In this document: piece after piece, positions 6,046-13,331 of the stretch
Numbering within the stretch: the stretch's first letter is position 1
How the letters are laid out: the number at the start of each line of letters is the position of its first letter
Source of the DNA: DAOMOP01 sp035444405
GTDB taxonomy: Bacteria > Pseudomonadota > Gammaproteobacteria > Burkholderiales > Rhodocyclaceae
DNA: 15,099 nt
Assembly: GCA_035444405.1 (NCBI GenBank)
Contig: DAOMOP010000090.1
Span: 1 to 15,099, forward strand
Reading direction: 5' to 3'
Notes under the pieces: model-generated
What the model saw: the letters and a program-made list of their open reading frames with translations, nothing else
The model's database searches: none
What the model was told of the DNA's origin: nothing
Program-made: the position numbers and the translations under genes

Positions 6046-7743
6046 TCAACGCGCGACCAGCGGGTCGCTGACGCCGAGCACGTAGATCGCCACCAGCGCG
6101 ACGATCCCGGTCATGCCCACGTAGTAGAGCGTGGGCCAGAAGGTCTTGCGCAGCGTCGCCCCCTCGCGGCCGAGCAGGCCCACCGTGGCCGAGGCGGCGA
6201 CGACGTTGTGGATCGCCACCATGTTGCCGGCCGCCGCCCCGATCGCCTGCACCGCGACGATCAGCGCGCCCGAGATGCCGAGCGAGGTCGCCACACCGAA
6301 CTGGAACTGGCTCAGCATCATGTTGCTGACCGTGTTCGATCCGGCGATGAAGGCGCCGAGCGCACCGACCGTCGGCGCCATCAGCGGATACACCGTGCCG
6401 ACGCTGTCGGCCACCCACTGTGCCATCGCGATCGGCATGCTCGGCAGCTCCGCGGCATTGATGCCGGAGTTGATCAGGATGCGCACCATCGGCACCGTGA
6501 AGAGCAGCACGAAGCCGGCGCCGAGCAGCACGCGCGAGGACTCGCCGGCCGCTTTCAGCAGCGAGCGCACGTGCATGCGGTGCAGGATGACGGTCGCCAG
6601 CGCCACCGTGACGAGGATGCCGCCGGGCAGGTAGAGCGGCATGAAGTCCGCGCGGATGCCCTTCTCGCCGAGGATGTCCGGGAACACCAGCACCACCGAC
6701 TTGAGCGCGGAGCCGACCTCCGGAAACACGCGGCTCACCACCAGCAGCGCGCCCACCAGCACATAGGGCAGCCAGGCGCGCAGCGTGCCGATCGGCTGGT
6801 GCTTCGGCAGCTGGTCGAGCTTCATCTCGATGCTGCCCAGCCACTCACTCGGCCAGTCCTTCGGATCGGCGAAGTCCCATGTCCTTTTCGGCACCAGAAA
6901 GCCCACGCGCGCCGCGGTGGTGACGATCGCCAGGCCCGCCAGGCCGCCGAGCAGCGACGGAAACTCCGGCCCGAGGAAGACGCCGGTGGCGGCATAGGGC
7001 AGCGTGAAGGCGAGGCCGGCGAAGAGCGCGAAGGGCAGCACCTCGAAGCCCGCCTTCCAGCTCTTTTCCTTGCCGAAGAAACGCACCAGCATCAGCACCA
7101 TGACCAGCGGCATGACGCTGCCGACCAGCGCATGGATGATCGCGACCTTGCTCGTGATCAGCTGCAGGTACAGCTCCCAGCTCGAGCCCTGGGCGGCGAG
7201 CTGGGCACCGATGGTGGCGGTGTCGAGGCCGCTATTGACGCCGATGACGATGGGCGTGCCGACCGCGCCGAAGGACACCGGCGTGCTCTGCACCAGCATG
7301 CCGAGCAGCACCGCCGCCAGCGCCGGAAAGCCGATCGCCACCAGCAGCGGCGCGGCGATCGCCGCCGGCGTGCCGAAGCCGGAGGCGCCCTCGATGAAGC
7401 AGCCGAACAGCCACGCGATGATGATCGCCTGGATGCGGCGGTCGGGGCTGATCGTCGCGAAGCCGGCGCGGATCGCGGTGATGCCGCCTGAATACTTGAG
7501 CGTGTTCAGCAGCAGGATCGCGCCGAAGATGATCCACAGCACGCCGATCGTGATCACCAGACCCTGCAGGGTCGAGGCGATCACGCGGTTGAAGCTCATG
7601 TCCCAGGCGAACAGCGCGATGCCCGCGGTGAGCACATACACCGCGGGCATCGCGCGCTTGGCCGGCCAGCGCAGGCCGACCAGCAGGATCGCCGCGAGCA
7701 GGATCGGCGAGAAGGCGAGAAAGGCGAGCATTCCCGGTTCCAT
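6046..7743 (-). CDS. lctP: L-lactate permease family transporter (LctP/LldP type)
   Basis: This is a 565-aa polytopic inner-membrane protein with about 12-14 hydrophobic segments and no signal peptide. Family-defining stretches include CFIEGASGFGTPAAIAAPLL (about 115-134), STPVSFGAVGTPIVIG (about 153-168) and, towards the C-terminus, the FIAGSNTVSNMMLSQFQFG segment. LctP-family proteins import L- and D-lactate with protons, and close relatives carry glycolate (GlcA), so substrate is lactate or glycolate. Length matches the family (about 550-590 aa). ATG at 7741-7743 (complement) is preferred over an in-frame GTG 21 bp upstream because a GGGGGGA ribosome-binding site sits 5 bp before it. It is divergent from a FadR-type regulator, and promoter and operator-like sites lie between. 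No lactate dehydrogenase gene is adjacent. Confidence 0.92.
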   Translation of the reverse strand: MEPGMLAFLAFSPILLAAILLVGLRWPAKRAMPAVYVLTAGIALFAWDMSFNRVIASTLQGLVITIGVLWIIFGAILLLNTLKYSGGITAIRAGFATISPDRRIQAIIIAWLFGCFIEGASGFGTPAAIAAPLLVAIGFPALAAVLLGMLVQSTPVSFGAVGTPIVIGVNSGLDTATIGAQLAAQGSSWELYLQLITSKVAIIHALVGSVMPLVMVLMLVRFFGKEKSWKAGFEVLPFALFAGLAFTLPYAATGVFLGPEFPSLLGGLAGLAIVTTAARVGFLVPKRTWDFADPKDWPSEWLGSIEMKLDQLPKHQPIGTLRAWLPYVLVGALLVVSRVFPEVGSALKSVVLVFPDILGEKGIRADFMPLYLPGGILVTVALATVILHRMHVRSLLKAAGESSRVLLGAGFVLLFTVPMVRILINSGINAAELPSMPIAMAQWVADSVGTVYPLMAPTVGALGAFIAGSNTVSNMMLSQFQFGVATSLGISGALIVAVQAIGAAAGNMVAIHNVVAASATVGLLGREGATLRKTFWPTLYYVGMTGIVALVAIYVLGVSDPLVAR

Positions 7744-7757
7744 GGACGTCCCCCCGC

Positions 7758-7814
7758 TCAGCACGGCACGCGCGGTGCAAGTTGGTCGGACCTGACGAAG
7801 CGTATAACAGCCAT
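7758..7814 (-). CDS. Possible 18-aa leader peptide upstream of lctP
   Basis: An ATG (complement of 7812-7814) preceded by a consensus AGGAGG opens the ORF MAVIRFVRSDQLAPRVPC. Its TGA (complement of 7758-7760) ends 14 bp before the permease ATG, just ahead of the permease ribosome-binding site, so translation could be coupled. It is not in frame with the permease, so it is not an N-terminal extension. No homology is recognised. Confidence 0.4.
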   Translation of the reverse strand: MAVIRFVRSDQLAPRVPC

Positions 7815-7844
7815 GAAACCTCCTCGAATCGGTTGAAAGATCGC

Positions 7845-7884
7845 ATCTTTTGCGGTCATTGGTCTGACCACTTGACCAAAAGAT
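7845..7884. promoter_or_regulatory. Nested operator dyads with FadR-family core
   Basis: The centre is a perfect palindrome TGGTCTGACCA (7860-7870), which fits the TNGTNNNACNA core recognised by FadR/PdhR/LldR-type GntR regulators. It is framed by a perfect 8-bp inverted repeat ATCTTTTG (7845-7852) / CAAAAGAT (7877-7884) with nearly the same centre. The block covers roughly +1 to +40 of the predicted permease promoter, a repressor position. The neighbouring GntR gene is the likely binder. Confidence 0.65.
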
Positions 7885-7889
7885 GGGTT

Positions 7890-7918
7890 AGACTAAGGGA
7901 CGTTGTTTCGACTGTCAA
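7890..7918 (-). promoter_or_regulatory. Predicted sigma-70 promoter of lctP
   Basis: On the minus strand TTGACA (complement of 7913-7918, a perfect -35) is separated by 17 bp from TAGTCT (complement of 7890-7895, a weak -10). The predicted start is near 7883, at the edge of the nested operator. The leader RNA to the permease ATG would be about 140 nt and includes the leader peptide ORF. Confidence 0.5.
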
Positions 7919-7925
7919 TCGAAAC
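7905..7925. promoter_or_regulatory. Inverted repeat overlapping the lctP -35 box
   Basis: GTTTCGA (7905-7911) and TCGAAAC (7919-7925) form a perfect 7-bp inverted repeat with a 7-bp spacer that contains most of the -35 element. It differs in sequence from the FadR-type dyad nearby, so it may bind a second regulator. Confidence 0.45.
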
Positions 7926-8170
7926 GATAAAAAAACCGGATGAAGCCATAAGCGCGTGGTCGCAGCCCCGGTTGCGGGCGCGTGGGTTGCCCGGCTTGCT
8001 GTGGCGGCCTCGCTTGCCCGAGCGCTCAGCCGTGCCCGCGCCGCAGCCGCTGCCTGCGTTGGCGGTGCGGCTCGGCTTGCCGCCACCGGGCCGGCGCGAT
8101 AGATTCGCGCCTGCGCCCGCGGCCCCCACGCGCCGCGCCGACCGGCACAACGAGGACACGGACCGAAACC
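7926..8170. other. GC-rich leader of the GntR regulator gene
   Basis: About 245 bp separate the operator region from the regulator's ATG. I see an A-run at 7928-7933 and GC-rich sequence, but no convincing promoter, small gene or terminator. The regulator frame stays open back to an ATG at 7982, but that translation is compositionally random and lies outside the family's normal N-terminus. Confidence 0.35.
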
Positions 8171-9001
8171 ATGAAAGCCGCCCCCCTGCAGCAACGCCGC
8201 CTGGCCGACGACATCGTCGAGCGCATCGAGACGCTGATCCTGGAAGGCACGCTCAAGCCCGGCGAGCGCCTGCCCGCCGAGCGCACGCTGGCCGAGGAGT
8301 TCGGCGTGTCACGCCCGTCGCTGCGCGAGGCACTGCAGAAGCTCGCCGCGCGCGGCCTGCTGACGAGCCGCCACGGTGGCGGCACCTTCGTCGCCGACAC
8401 GCTCGGCTCATCCTTTCGCGACCCGCTCGTCGAGCTGCTCGAGAAGAACCCCGAGGCGCATCGCGACCTGCTCGAGTTCCGTCACACGCTCGAAGGCTCG
8501 TGCGCCTACTACGCGGCGCTGCGCGCCACCGCGCCCGACCGCGAGCGCCTGAGCGCGGCTTTCGACAAGCTCGCCGAGTGCCACGCCCACGCACGCGGCG
8601 TGAACAGCAGCGAGGAAGGCGCGGCCGACGCCCAGTTCCACCTCGCCATTGCCGAAGCGAGCCACAACGCGGTCCTGCTGCACACCATCCGCAGCCTGTT
8701 CGAGCTGCTCGAGCACAACGTCGTCACCAACATCGGCGGCATGTATGCGCACTGCAGCGAGGTGCGCGAGACGCTGATGCAGCAGCACCGCGATCTTTAT
8801 CGCGCGATCATGGAAGGCCGCGCCGACGACGCACGCGCGCTCTCGAACCGCCACCTGCACTACGTCGAGGAGGTGCTGACCGAGGCCCAGCACACCGCCC
8901 GCCGCGTCGAGCGCGCGCGGCGGCGCACGCCGCTCAGCCACGCGACGTCTGTCCCGGCGGCGGAGCCGGTGCCTCGGCGGGAACTCCCTCCCAGCGGGTG
9001 A
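8171..9001 (+). CDS. FadR-subfamily GntR regulator, probable lactate-responsive repressor
   Basis: This 276-aa protein has an N-terminal winged helix (about 8-76; LKPGERLPAERTLAEEFGVS then RPSLREALQKLAARGL and the wing HGGGTFV) and a C-terminal FCD ligand domain (about 95-237). FCD metal ligands appear as D153 and H157 (DAQFHLAIAEASHN), H206 (QQHRDLYRAI) and H228 (NRHLHYV). These features match PdhR/LldR/GlcC-type regulators, which bind alpha-hydroxy or keto acids and release operators with a TGGT-N3-ACCA core. Such a site lies in the shared region with the divergent permease. The ATG fits the family N-terminus; its ribosome-binding site is weak. Residues about 253-276 extend beyond the usual end and run antiparallel to a probable gene remnant. 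Lactate as inducer is inferred from the neighbour. Confidence 0.88.
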   Translation: MKAAPLQQRRLADDIVERIETLILEGTLKPGERLPAERTLAEEFGVSRPSLREALQKLAARGLLTSRHGGGTFVADTLGSSFRDPLVELLEKNPEAHRDLLEFRHTLEGSCAYYAALRATAPDRERLSAAFDKLAECHAHARGVNSSEEGAADAQFHLAIAEASHNAVLLHTIRSLFELLEHNVVTNIGGMYAHCSEVRETLMQQHRDLYRAIMEGRADDARALSNRHLHYVEEVLTEAQHTARRVERARRRTPLSHATSVPAAEPVPRRELPPSG

Positions 9002-9080
9002 TCATCGCCTTGATGTGCGCGAGCGGAGTGTGGCCGGCGGTGGCGAGATCGATCTCCTCGAACGGCTCGCAGCACCCGGA
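8934..9080 (-). pseudogene. Possible C-terminal remnant of an unrecognised gene
   Basis: On the minus strand the frame ending at TGA 8934-8936 reads CCEPFEEIDLATAGHTPLAH then IKAMITRWEGVPAEAPAPP. Third codon positions are almost all G or C, and residue composition is protein-like, unlike most shadow frames nearby. There is no start codon in this part: upstream the frame runs into the terminator hairpin at 9099-9134 and then becomes random. Its last 68 bp overlap the 3' end of the GntR regulator gene. I do not recognise the family. It could be the tail of a deleted gene or a chance reading. Confidence 0.35.
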
Positions 9081-9098
9081 CGGGCGCGCGTGCCGGAG

Positions 9099-9134
9099 AA
9101 AAATGCGCGGGCATCGATGAGCCGATGCCCGCGC
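9099..9134 (-). terminator. Intrinsic terminator on the minus strand, downstream of fisR
   Basis: GCGCGGGCATCG (9105-9116) and CGATGCCCGCGC (9123-9134) form a perfect 12-bp stem with a 6-nt loop. Read on the minus strand it is followed after one base by five T residues (complement of 9099-9103). This is a classic rho-independent terminator, placed about 285 bp after the sigma-54 activator's stop. Confidence 0.8.
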
Positions 9135-9418
9135 GAACCGAAGCGGGCGAAGGGAGACTCGGGGCCGCGGGTCAGTCCGCACGCAGCGCGTGTGGGGAAT
9201 CGGACTGGTACCGCGGAAGGGGGACCCCGCTTCAATGCATTCCTTATCAATTCGCGTGCCAGACCGCACCCGCGGCCCTGGAATTTCCCAAAACTCCTTT
9301 CTTGTTCAAGGTCTTGCACATCCAGTGCGGCCGATGCACACGGTGCCGCACCGCTGCCGCGCCCGCGCCATCGGCCGCAGCGACTGCCAGGAGTGGCAGA
9401 CACGGCGGCAGTCCGGCT
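9135..9418. other. Gene-free stretch between fisR stop and its terminator
   Basis: I find no supported gene in these 284 bp. They contain an AT-richer patch near 9235-9318 and an inverted repeat CTGCCA (9384-9389) / TGGCAG (9394-9399) with a 4-bp spacer just past the fisR stop. Those half-sites match the ones upstream of fisR. This may be an unusually long 3' UTR. Confidence 0.4.
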
Positions 9419-10807
<1,389 letters not shown>

Positions 10808-10819
10808 GTCGGACAGATA

Positions 10820-10855
10820 TGGCAGTCGCTCTGCCACAGTCTGGCAGGACTGCCG
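10820..10855. promoter_or_regulatory. Activator half-site array (putative FisR enhancer)
   Basis: Half-sites TGGCAG (10820-10825), CTGCCA (10831-10836) and TGGCAG (10842-10847) alternate in orientation with exact 11-bp periodicity and 5-bp spacers. A fourth, near-matching CTGCCG follows at 10850-10855. The array is centred about 112 bp upstream of the predicted sigma-54 start, a normal enhancer distance. FisR is the obvious candidate binder. Confidence 0.65.
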
Positions 10856-10881
10856 TGCCAAGGTCAATCGGAGCAGGCCGT

Positions 10882-10894
10882 CAATTCATTGATT
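10882..10894 (-). promoter_or_regulatory. IHF-binding site consensus match
   Basis: On the minus strand AATCAATGAATTG fits WATCAANNNNTTR at every defined position. It lies between the half-site array and the -24/-12 promoter in a locally AT-rich stretch, where IHF bends DNA so that an enhancer-bound activator reaches sigma-54 polymerase. Confidence 0.65.
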
Positions 10895-10901
10895 TATATC
10901 A
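10893..10901 (-). promoter_or_regulatory. Extended -10 promoter for fisR
   Basis: On the minus strand TGATATAAA reads as TGn followed by TATAAA, an extended -10 element. The predicted start near 10886 gives a leader of about 79 nt to the fisR ATG. The putative enhancer array would then lie within this leader and the IHF site would overlap the -10 edge, allowing negative autoregulation. No good -35 is visible. Confidence 0.45.
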
Positions 10902-10922
10902 ACAGTTGCTCATCCTTCAGGG

Positions 10923-10939
10923 TTGGCACGGGAAGTGCA
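10923..10939 (+). promoter_or_regulatory. Sigma-54 (-24/-12) promoter of the sulfide-oxidation genes
   Basis: TTGGCACGGGAAGTGCA matches the YTGGCACGrNNNTTGCW consensus. The invariant GG (10925-10926) and GC (10937-10938) are exactly 12 bp apart; the only clear deviation is G for T in the first position of TTGC. Transcription would start near 10950, reading into the persulfide dioxygenase-like gene. Confidence 0.82.
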
Positions 10940-10949
10940 TCGAGGGCCC

Positions 10950-11042
10950 ATGGCTATGCACACGCAGCACGCAAACCCTATGGCCCCGGCCCACCTCCTC
11001 AAACGCCCGCGGCGGCAGCGCGCCGTCCGTTGCGCGCGATGA
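10950..11042 (+). CDS. Possible 30-aa upstream ORF coupled to the MBL gene
   Basis: ATG 10950 opens a 30-codon ORF (MAMHTQHANPMAPAHLLKRP followed by an arginine-rich tail) whose TGA at 11040-11042 overlaps the next gene's ATG in an ATGA junction. The predicted sigma-54 start falls almost exactly on this ATG, so it might be read leaderless. Two further in-frame ATGs lie at 10956 and 10980. The following gene lacks a visible ribosome-binding site, so coupling is attractive. It has no recognisable homology, and a chance ORF is possible. Confidence 0.3.
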   Translation: MAMHTQHANPMAPAHLLKRPRRQRAVRCAR

Positions 11043-11788
11043 CAGCGATGTACTTTCGCATCCTCGCCGACAGCGGCGACGATCGGCTCGCCTACCTGCT
11101 CGCCGATCTCGAGGAGCAGGAAGCGGTCGTGGTCGATCCGTGGCCGACGCAGACCGGCGTGATCGCCGCGATGCTCGACGAGCGCGAGCTGCGCCTGCGT
11201 TTCGTGCTGCGCACGCACGTGCACGCGGGTGACGAGGCGGCCTGCGATGCGCTGTGCCGCCACACCGGCGCCACCCTCGTGACCGGCACGCACGCCCGCG
11301 CGCAAGACGGCGGGCGGCGGGTCGCGCATGGCGAGCACCTGGTGTTCGGCAACGAGTTGCTGCGCGCGCTCGATACGCCCGGCCACACGCCCGGGTGCGT
11401 GAGCTACCTGTGGCGCGACCGGCTCTTCTGCGGCGATGCGCTCGACGTGCCGGCGTGCATCGACGGCGACGGCGAATGCGACCCCGGGCGCCTGTTCGAC
11501 ACGCTCACACGGCGGCTTTTCATCCTGCCGGCCGAAACGCTGGTCTTTCCCGCGCACGCGCTGCACGGGCGCGGCGTGACGACGATCGCCGAGGAGCGGC
11601 GCCGGCACGCGCGCCTGTCGGCGATCTCGCGCGAGGCCTTCGTGACCGAGCTGAGCCTGAACGGCGAGCTGGTGCGCGCCACCGGAGGCGGCAGCTCGCG
11701 CGGCGACCGGGAGCACGCGCAGGGCACCGTGGCGGTCGTGACGGCGCAAGCACGCGGCGAGAACGATGGGCCGCGCCGGATCTGGTGA
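11039..11788 (+). CDS. Persulfide dioxygenase-like MBL-fold protein (ETHE1-related)
   Basis: This 249-aa metallo-beta-lactamase-fold protein matches the ETHE1/PDO group. It begins with the family strand YFRILADSGDDRLAYLLAD and contains THVH (H60, H62), DTPGHTPGCVSYL (H116), FCGDAL (D133) and VFPAHALHGRGVTTIAEE (H173). PDO oxidises glutathione persulfide to sulfite in the cytosol. The usual HxHxDH motif reads HVHAGD here: G64 and D65 replace D and H. The three residues that hold iron in ETHE1 (first His of this motif, the GHTPG His and the GDA Asp) are retained as H60, H116 and D133. A tail of about 35 residues has no family counterpart. ATG 11039 or 11048 are both possible, without a ribosome-binding site. 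It lies under the sigma-54 promoter and upstream of SQR. Confidence 0.82.
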   Translation: MTAMYFRILADSGDDRLAYLLADLEEQEAVVVDPWPTQTGVIAAMLDERELRLRFVLRTHVHAGDEAACDALCRHTGATLVTGTHARAQDGGRRVAHGEHLVFGNELLRALDTPGHTPGCVSYLWRDRLFCGDALDVPACIDGDGECDPGRLFDTLTRRLFILPAETLVFPAHALHGRGVTTIAEERRRHARLSAISREAFVTELSLNGELVRATGGGSSRGDREHAQGTVAVVTAQARGENDGPRRIW

Positions 11789-11959
11789 GCGACCCGACCC
11801 GGCAAGCCGTGCATCGCCGACGCACGCACGCCAGTATTGCGTATGAGAATATTTTGATATGCTTGATTTAAATTAAAAGAGCGGTTTCATCCGGGCACGG
11901 CCATCCGCAGGCCACCCGGCCAGGAGCGGCCGATGCCGCATCATCGAGAGGAGAGGGAG
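11789..11959. other. AT-rich spacer between the MBL gene and sqr
   Basis: This 171-bp spacer contains a strikingly AT-rich segment at about 11835-11880 with an ATTTAAAT palindrome. A weak sigma-70-like pair is visible: TTGCGT (11837-11842) and TATGCT (11858-11863) with a short 15-bp spacer. An internal promoter for sqr is possible. I see no clean terminator and no second correctly spaced sigma-54 promoter. Confidence 0.35.
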
Positions 11960-13315
11960 ATGTTCCGACCACACCACGACACCGAGCTGCTCCACCAGGT
12001 GGAGTCGAGGCCACTCGACCGGCGCAGCTTTCTGATGCTCGGCGCGGCCGGCGCCGGCGCCTTGCTGCTGCTCCCGCGCGCAGCCCAGGCGCGCGAGCGG
12101 CTCCGCACGCGCGCCCGCATCGTCATCGCCGGCGCCGGTGCCGCCGGGCTCGCCGCCGCCGCGCAGCTCAGCGAGGCGCTCGACGGCGCGCAGATCACCA
12201 TCATCGACGCGCGCCGCGAGCACCTGTACCAGCCCGGCTTCACGCTCGTCGCCGCCGGCATCAAGCCGGCCGCCTACGTGAGCTCGACCACTGCGGAGTA
12301 TCTGCCGCAGGGCGTCGAGTGGCTCGAGGAGCGCGTCGCCGAGTTCGACCCCGACGGCAACCGCGTCGTCACCGAGAGCGGCAAGGCGGTCGGCTACGAT
12401 TTCCTGATCGTCGCGACCGGCCTCAAGCTCGACTACGACGCCATCGACGGCATGGACACCCGACTGATCGGCACCAATGGCCTGGGCAGCGTCTATCACA
12501 GCCCGGCCGGGGCCGAGGCAACCTGGCGGGCGCTGTCCGAGTTCGCCGACCGCGGCGGCGTCGGCGTGTTCCTTCGTCCGGCGACCGAGATGAAATGCGC
12601 CGGTGCGCCGCTCAAATACGCCTTCATCGTGGACGACCACCTGCGCCGGCGCGGCAACCGCGGCAAGGCCGAGCTGATCTACAACGCCAACAACAAGGTA
12701 CTGTTCAGCGTGCCGATCGTGCACGAGAAGGTGCGCATGCTGTTTCGCGAGCGCGGCATTCGCACCCATTACGATCGCGTGCTGCAGGCGATCGACCCGC
12801 GCCGGCGCGTGGCGACCTTCTCGAGCCCGGAAGGGCCGCTCGAGCTCGGCTACGACTTCATCAACGTGATCCCGCCGATGCGCGCCCCCGACGCGGTGCG
12901 CGCGAGCCCGCTGCGCTGGCAGGACGGGCCGTGGGCACACGACGGCTGGATGGAGGTCGATCGCGCCAACCTGCGCCACAAGCGCTATCCGAACGTGTTC
13001 GGCGTCGGCGACGTCGCCGGCGTGCCCAAGGGCAAGACCGCGGCGAGCGTGAAGTGGCAGGTGCCGGTCGCGGTCGATCACCTGCTCGCGTCGATCGCCG
13101 GGCGCACCAGCGAGGCGGTCTACGACGGCTACACCTCGTGCCCGCTGATCACCCGGCTCGGCCGCGCGATGCTGGTCGAGTTCGACTACCACGACAATCT
13201 CACCCCGTCCTTCCCCGGCGTGATCGCGCCGCTCGAGGAGCTGTGGGTGAGCTGGGTGATGAAGACGATGGCGCTCAAGCCGACCTATGTGGCGATGCTG
13301 CGCGGACGCGCGTGA
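11960..13315 (+). CDS. sqr: Sulfide:quinone oxidoreductase, type II-like, with Tat signal
   Basis: This 451-aa flavoprotein would oxidise sulfide to sulfane sulfur and pass electrons to quinone. A twin-arginine signal (D-RRSFLM, residues 20-25, then a hydrophobic run ending RAAQA near 44) implies folded export. The FAD motif is IVIAGAGAAGLAAAAQL (54-70) and a second nucleotide-binding segment reads YPNVFGVGDVAGVP (343-356). The only two cysteines are C213 (TEMKCAGAPLKYAF) and C394 (YDGYTSCPLIT), the same contexts as the redox pair of human-type SQOR, which places it in the type II-like group rather than bacterial type I. ATG 11960 follows a purine-rich AGGAGAGGGAG; an in-frame ATG at 11933 is less likely. 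A small membrane protein gene follows by 16 bp and shares its operon. Confidence 0.92.
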   Translation: MFRPHHDTELLHQVESRPLDRRSFLMLGAAGAGALLLLPRAAQARERLRTRARIVIAGAGAAGLAAAAQLSEALDGAQITIIDARREHLYQPGFTLVAAGIKPAAYVSSTTAEYLPQGVEWLEERVAEFDPDGNRVVTESGKAVGYDFLIVATGLKLDYDAIDGMDTRLIGTNGLGSVYHSPAGAEATWRALSEFADRGGVGVFLRPATEMKCAGAPLKYAFIVDDHLRRRGNRGKAELIYNANNKVLFSVPIVHEKVRMLFRERGIRTHYDRVLQAIDPRRRVATFSSPEGPLELGYDFINVIPPMRAPDAVRASPLRWQDGPWAHDGWMEVDRANLRHKRYPNVFGVGDVAGVPKGKTAASVKWQVPVAVDHLLASIAGRTSEAVYDGYTSCPLITRLGRAMLVEFDYHDNLTPSFPGVIAPLEELWVSWVMKTMALKPTYVAMLRGRA

Positions 13316-13331
13316 CCAGGAGGAGACGCAA

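Noticed and set aside
4799..6844. 681-codon open frame on the minus strand
   Set aside because: It lies opposite the MamK-like gene and then in another frame of the permease gene. The translation is arginine-, histidine- and glycine-rich without family motifs, a usual by-product of high GC.
5686..7491. 601-codon open frame on the plus strand
   Set aside because: It is antisense to the permease with low-complexity R/H/D/Q-rich composition; the permease on the other strand has clear family motifs.
9302..9318. Sigma-54-like promoter in the fisR downstream region (ends TTGCA)
   Set aside because: The -24 position reads GT instead of the invariant GG.
11890..11915. Second sigma-54 promoter before sqr (GGGCACGG... 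segment)
   Set aside because: The GG-to-GC spacing is one base too long and the -12 element is poor.
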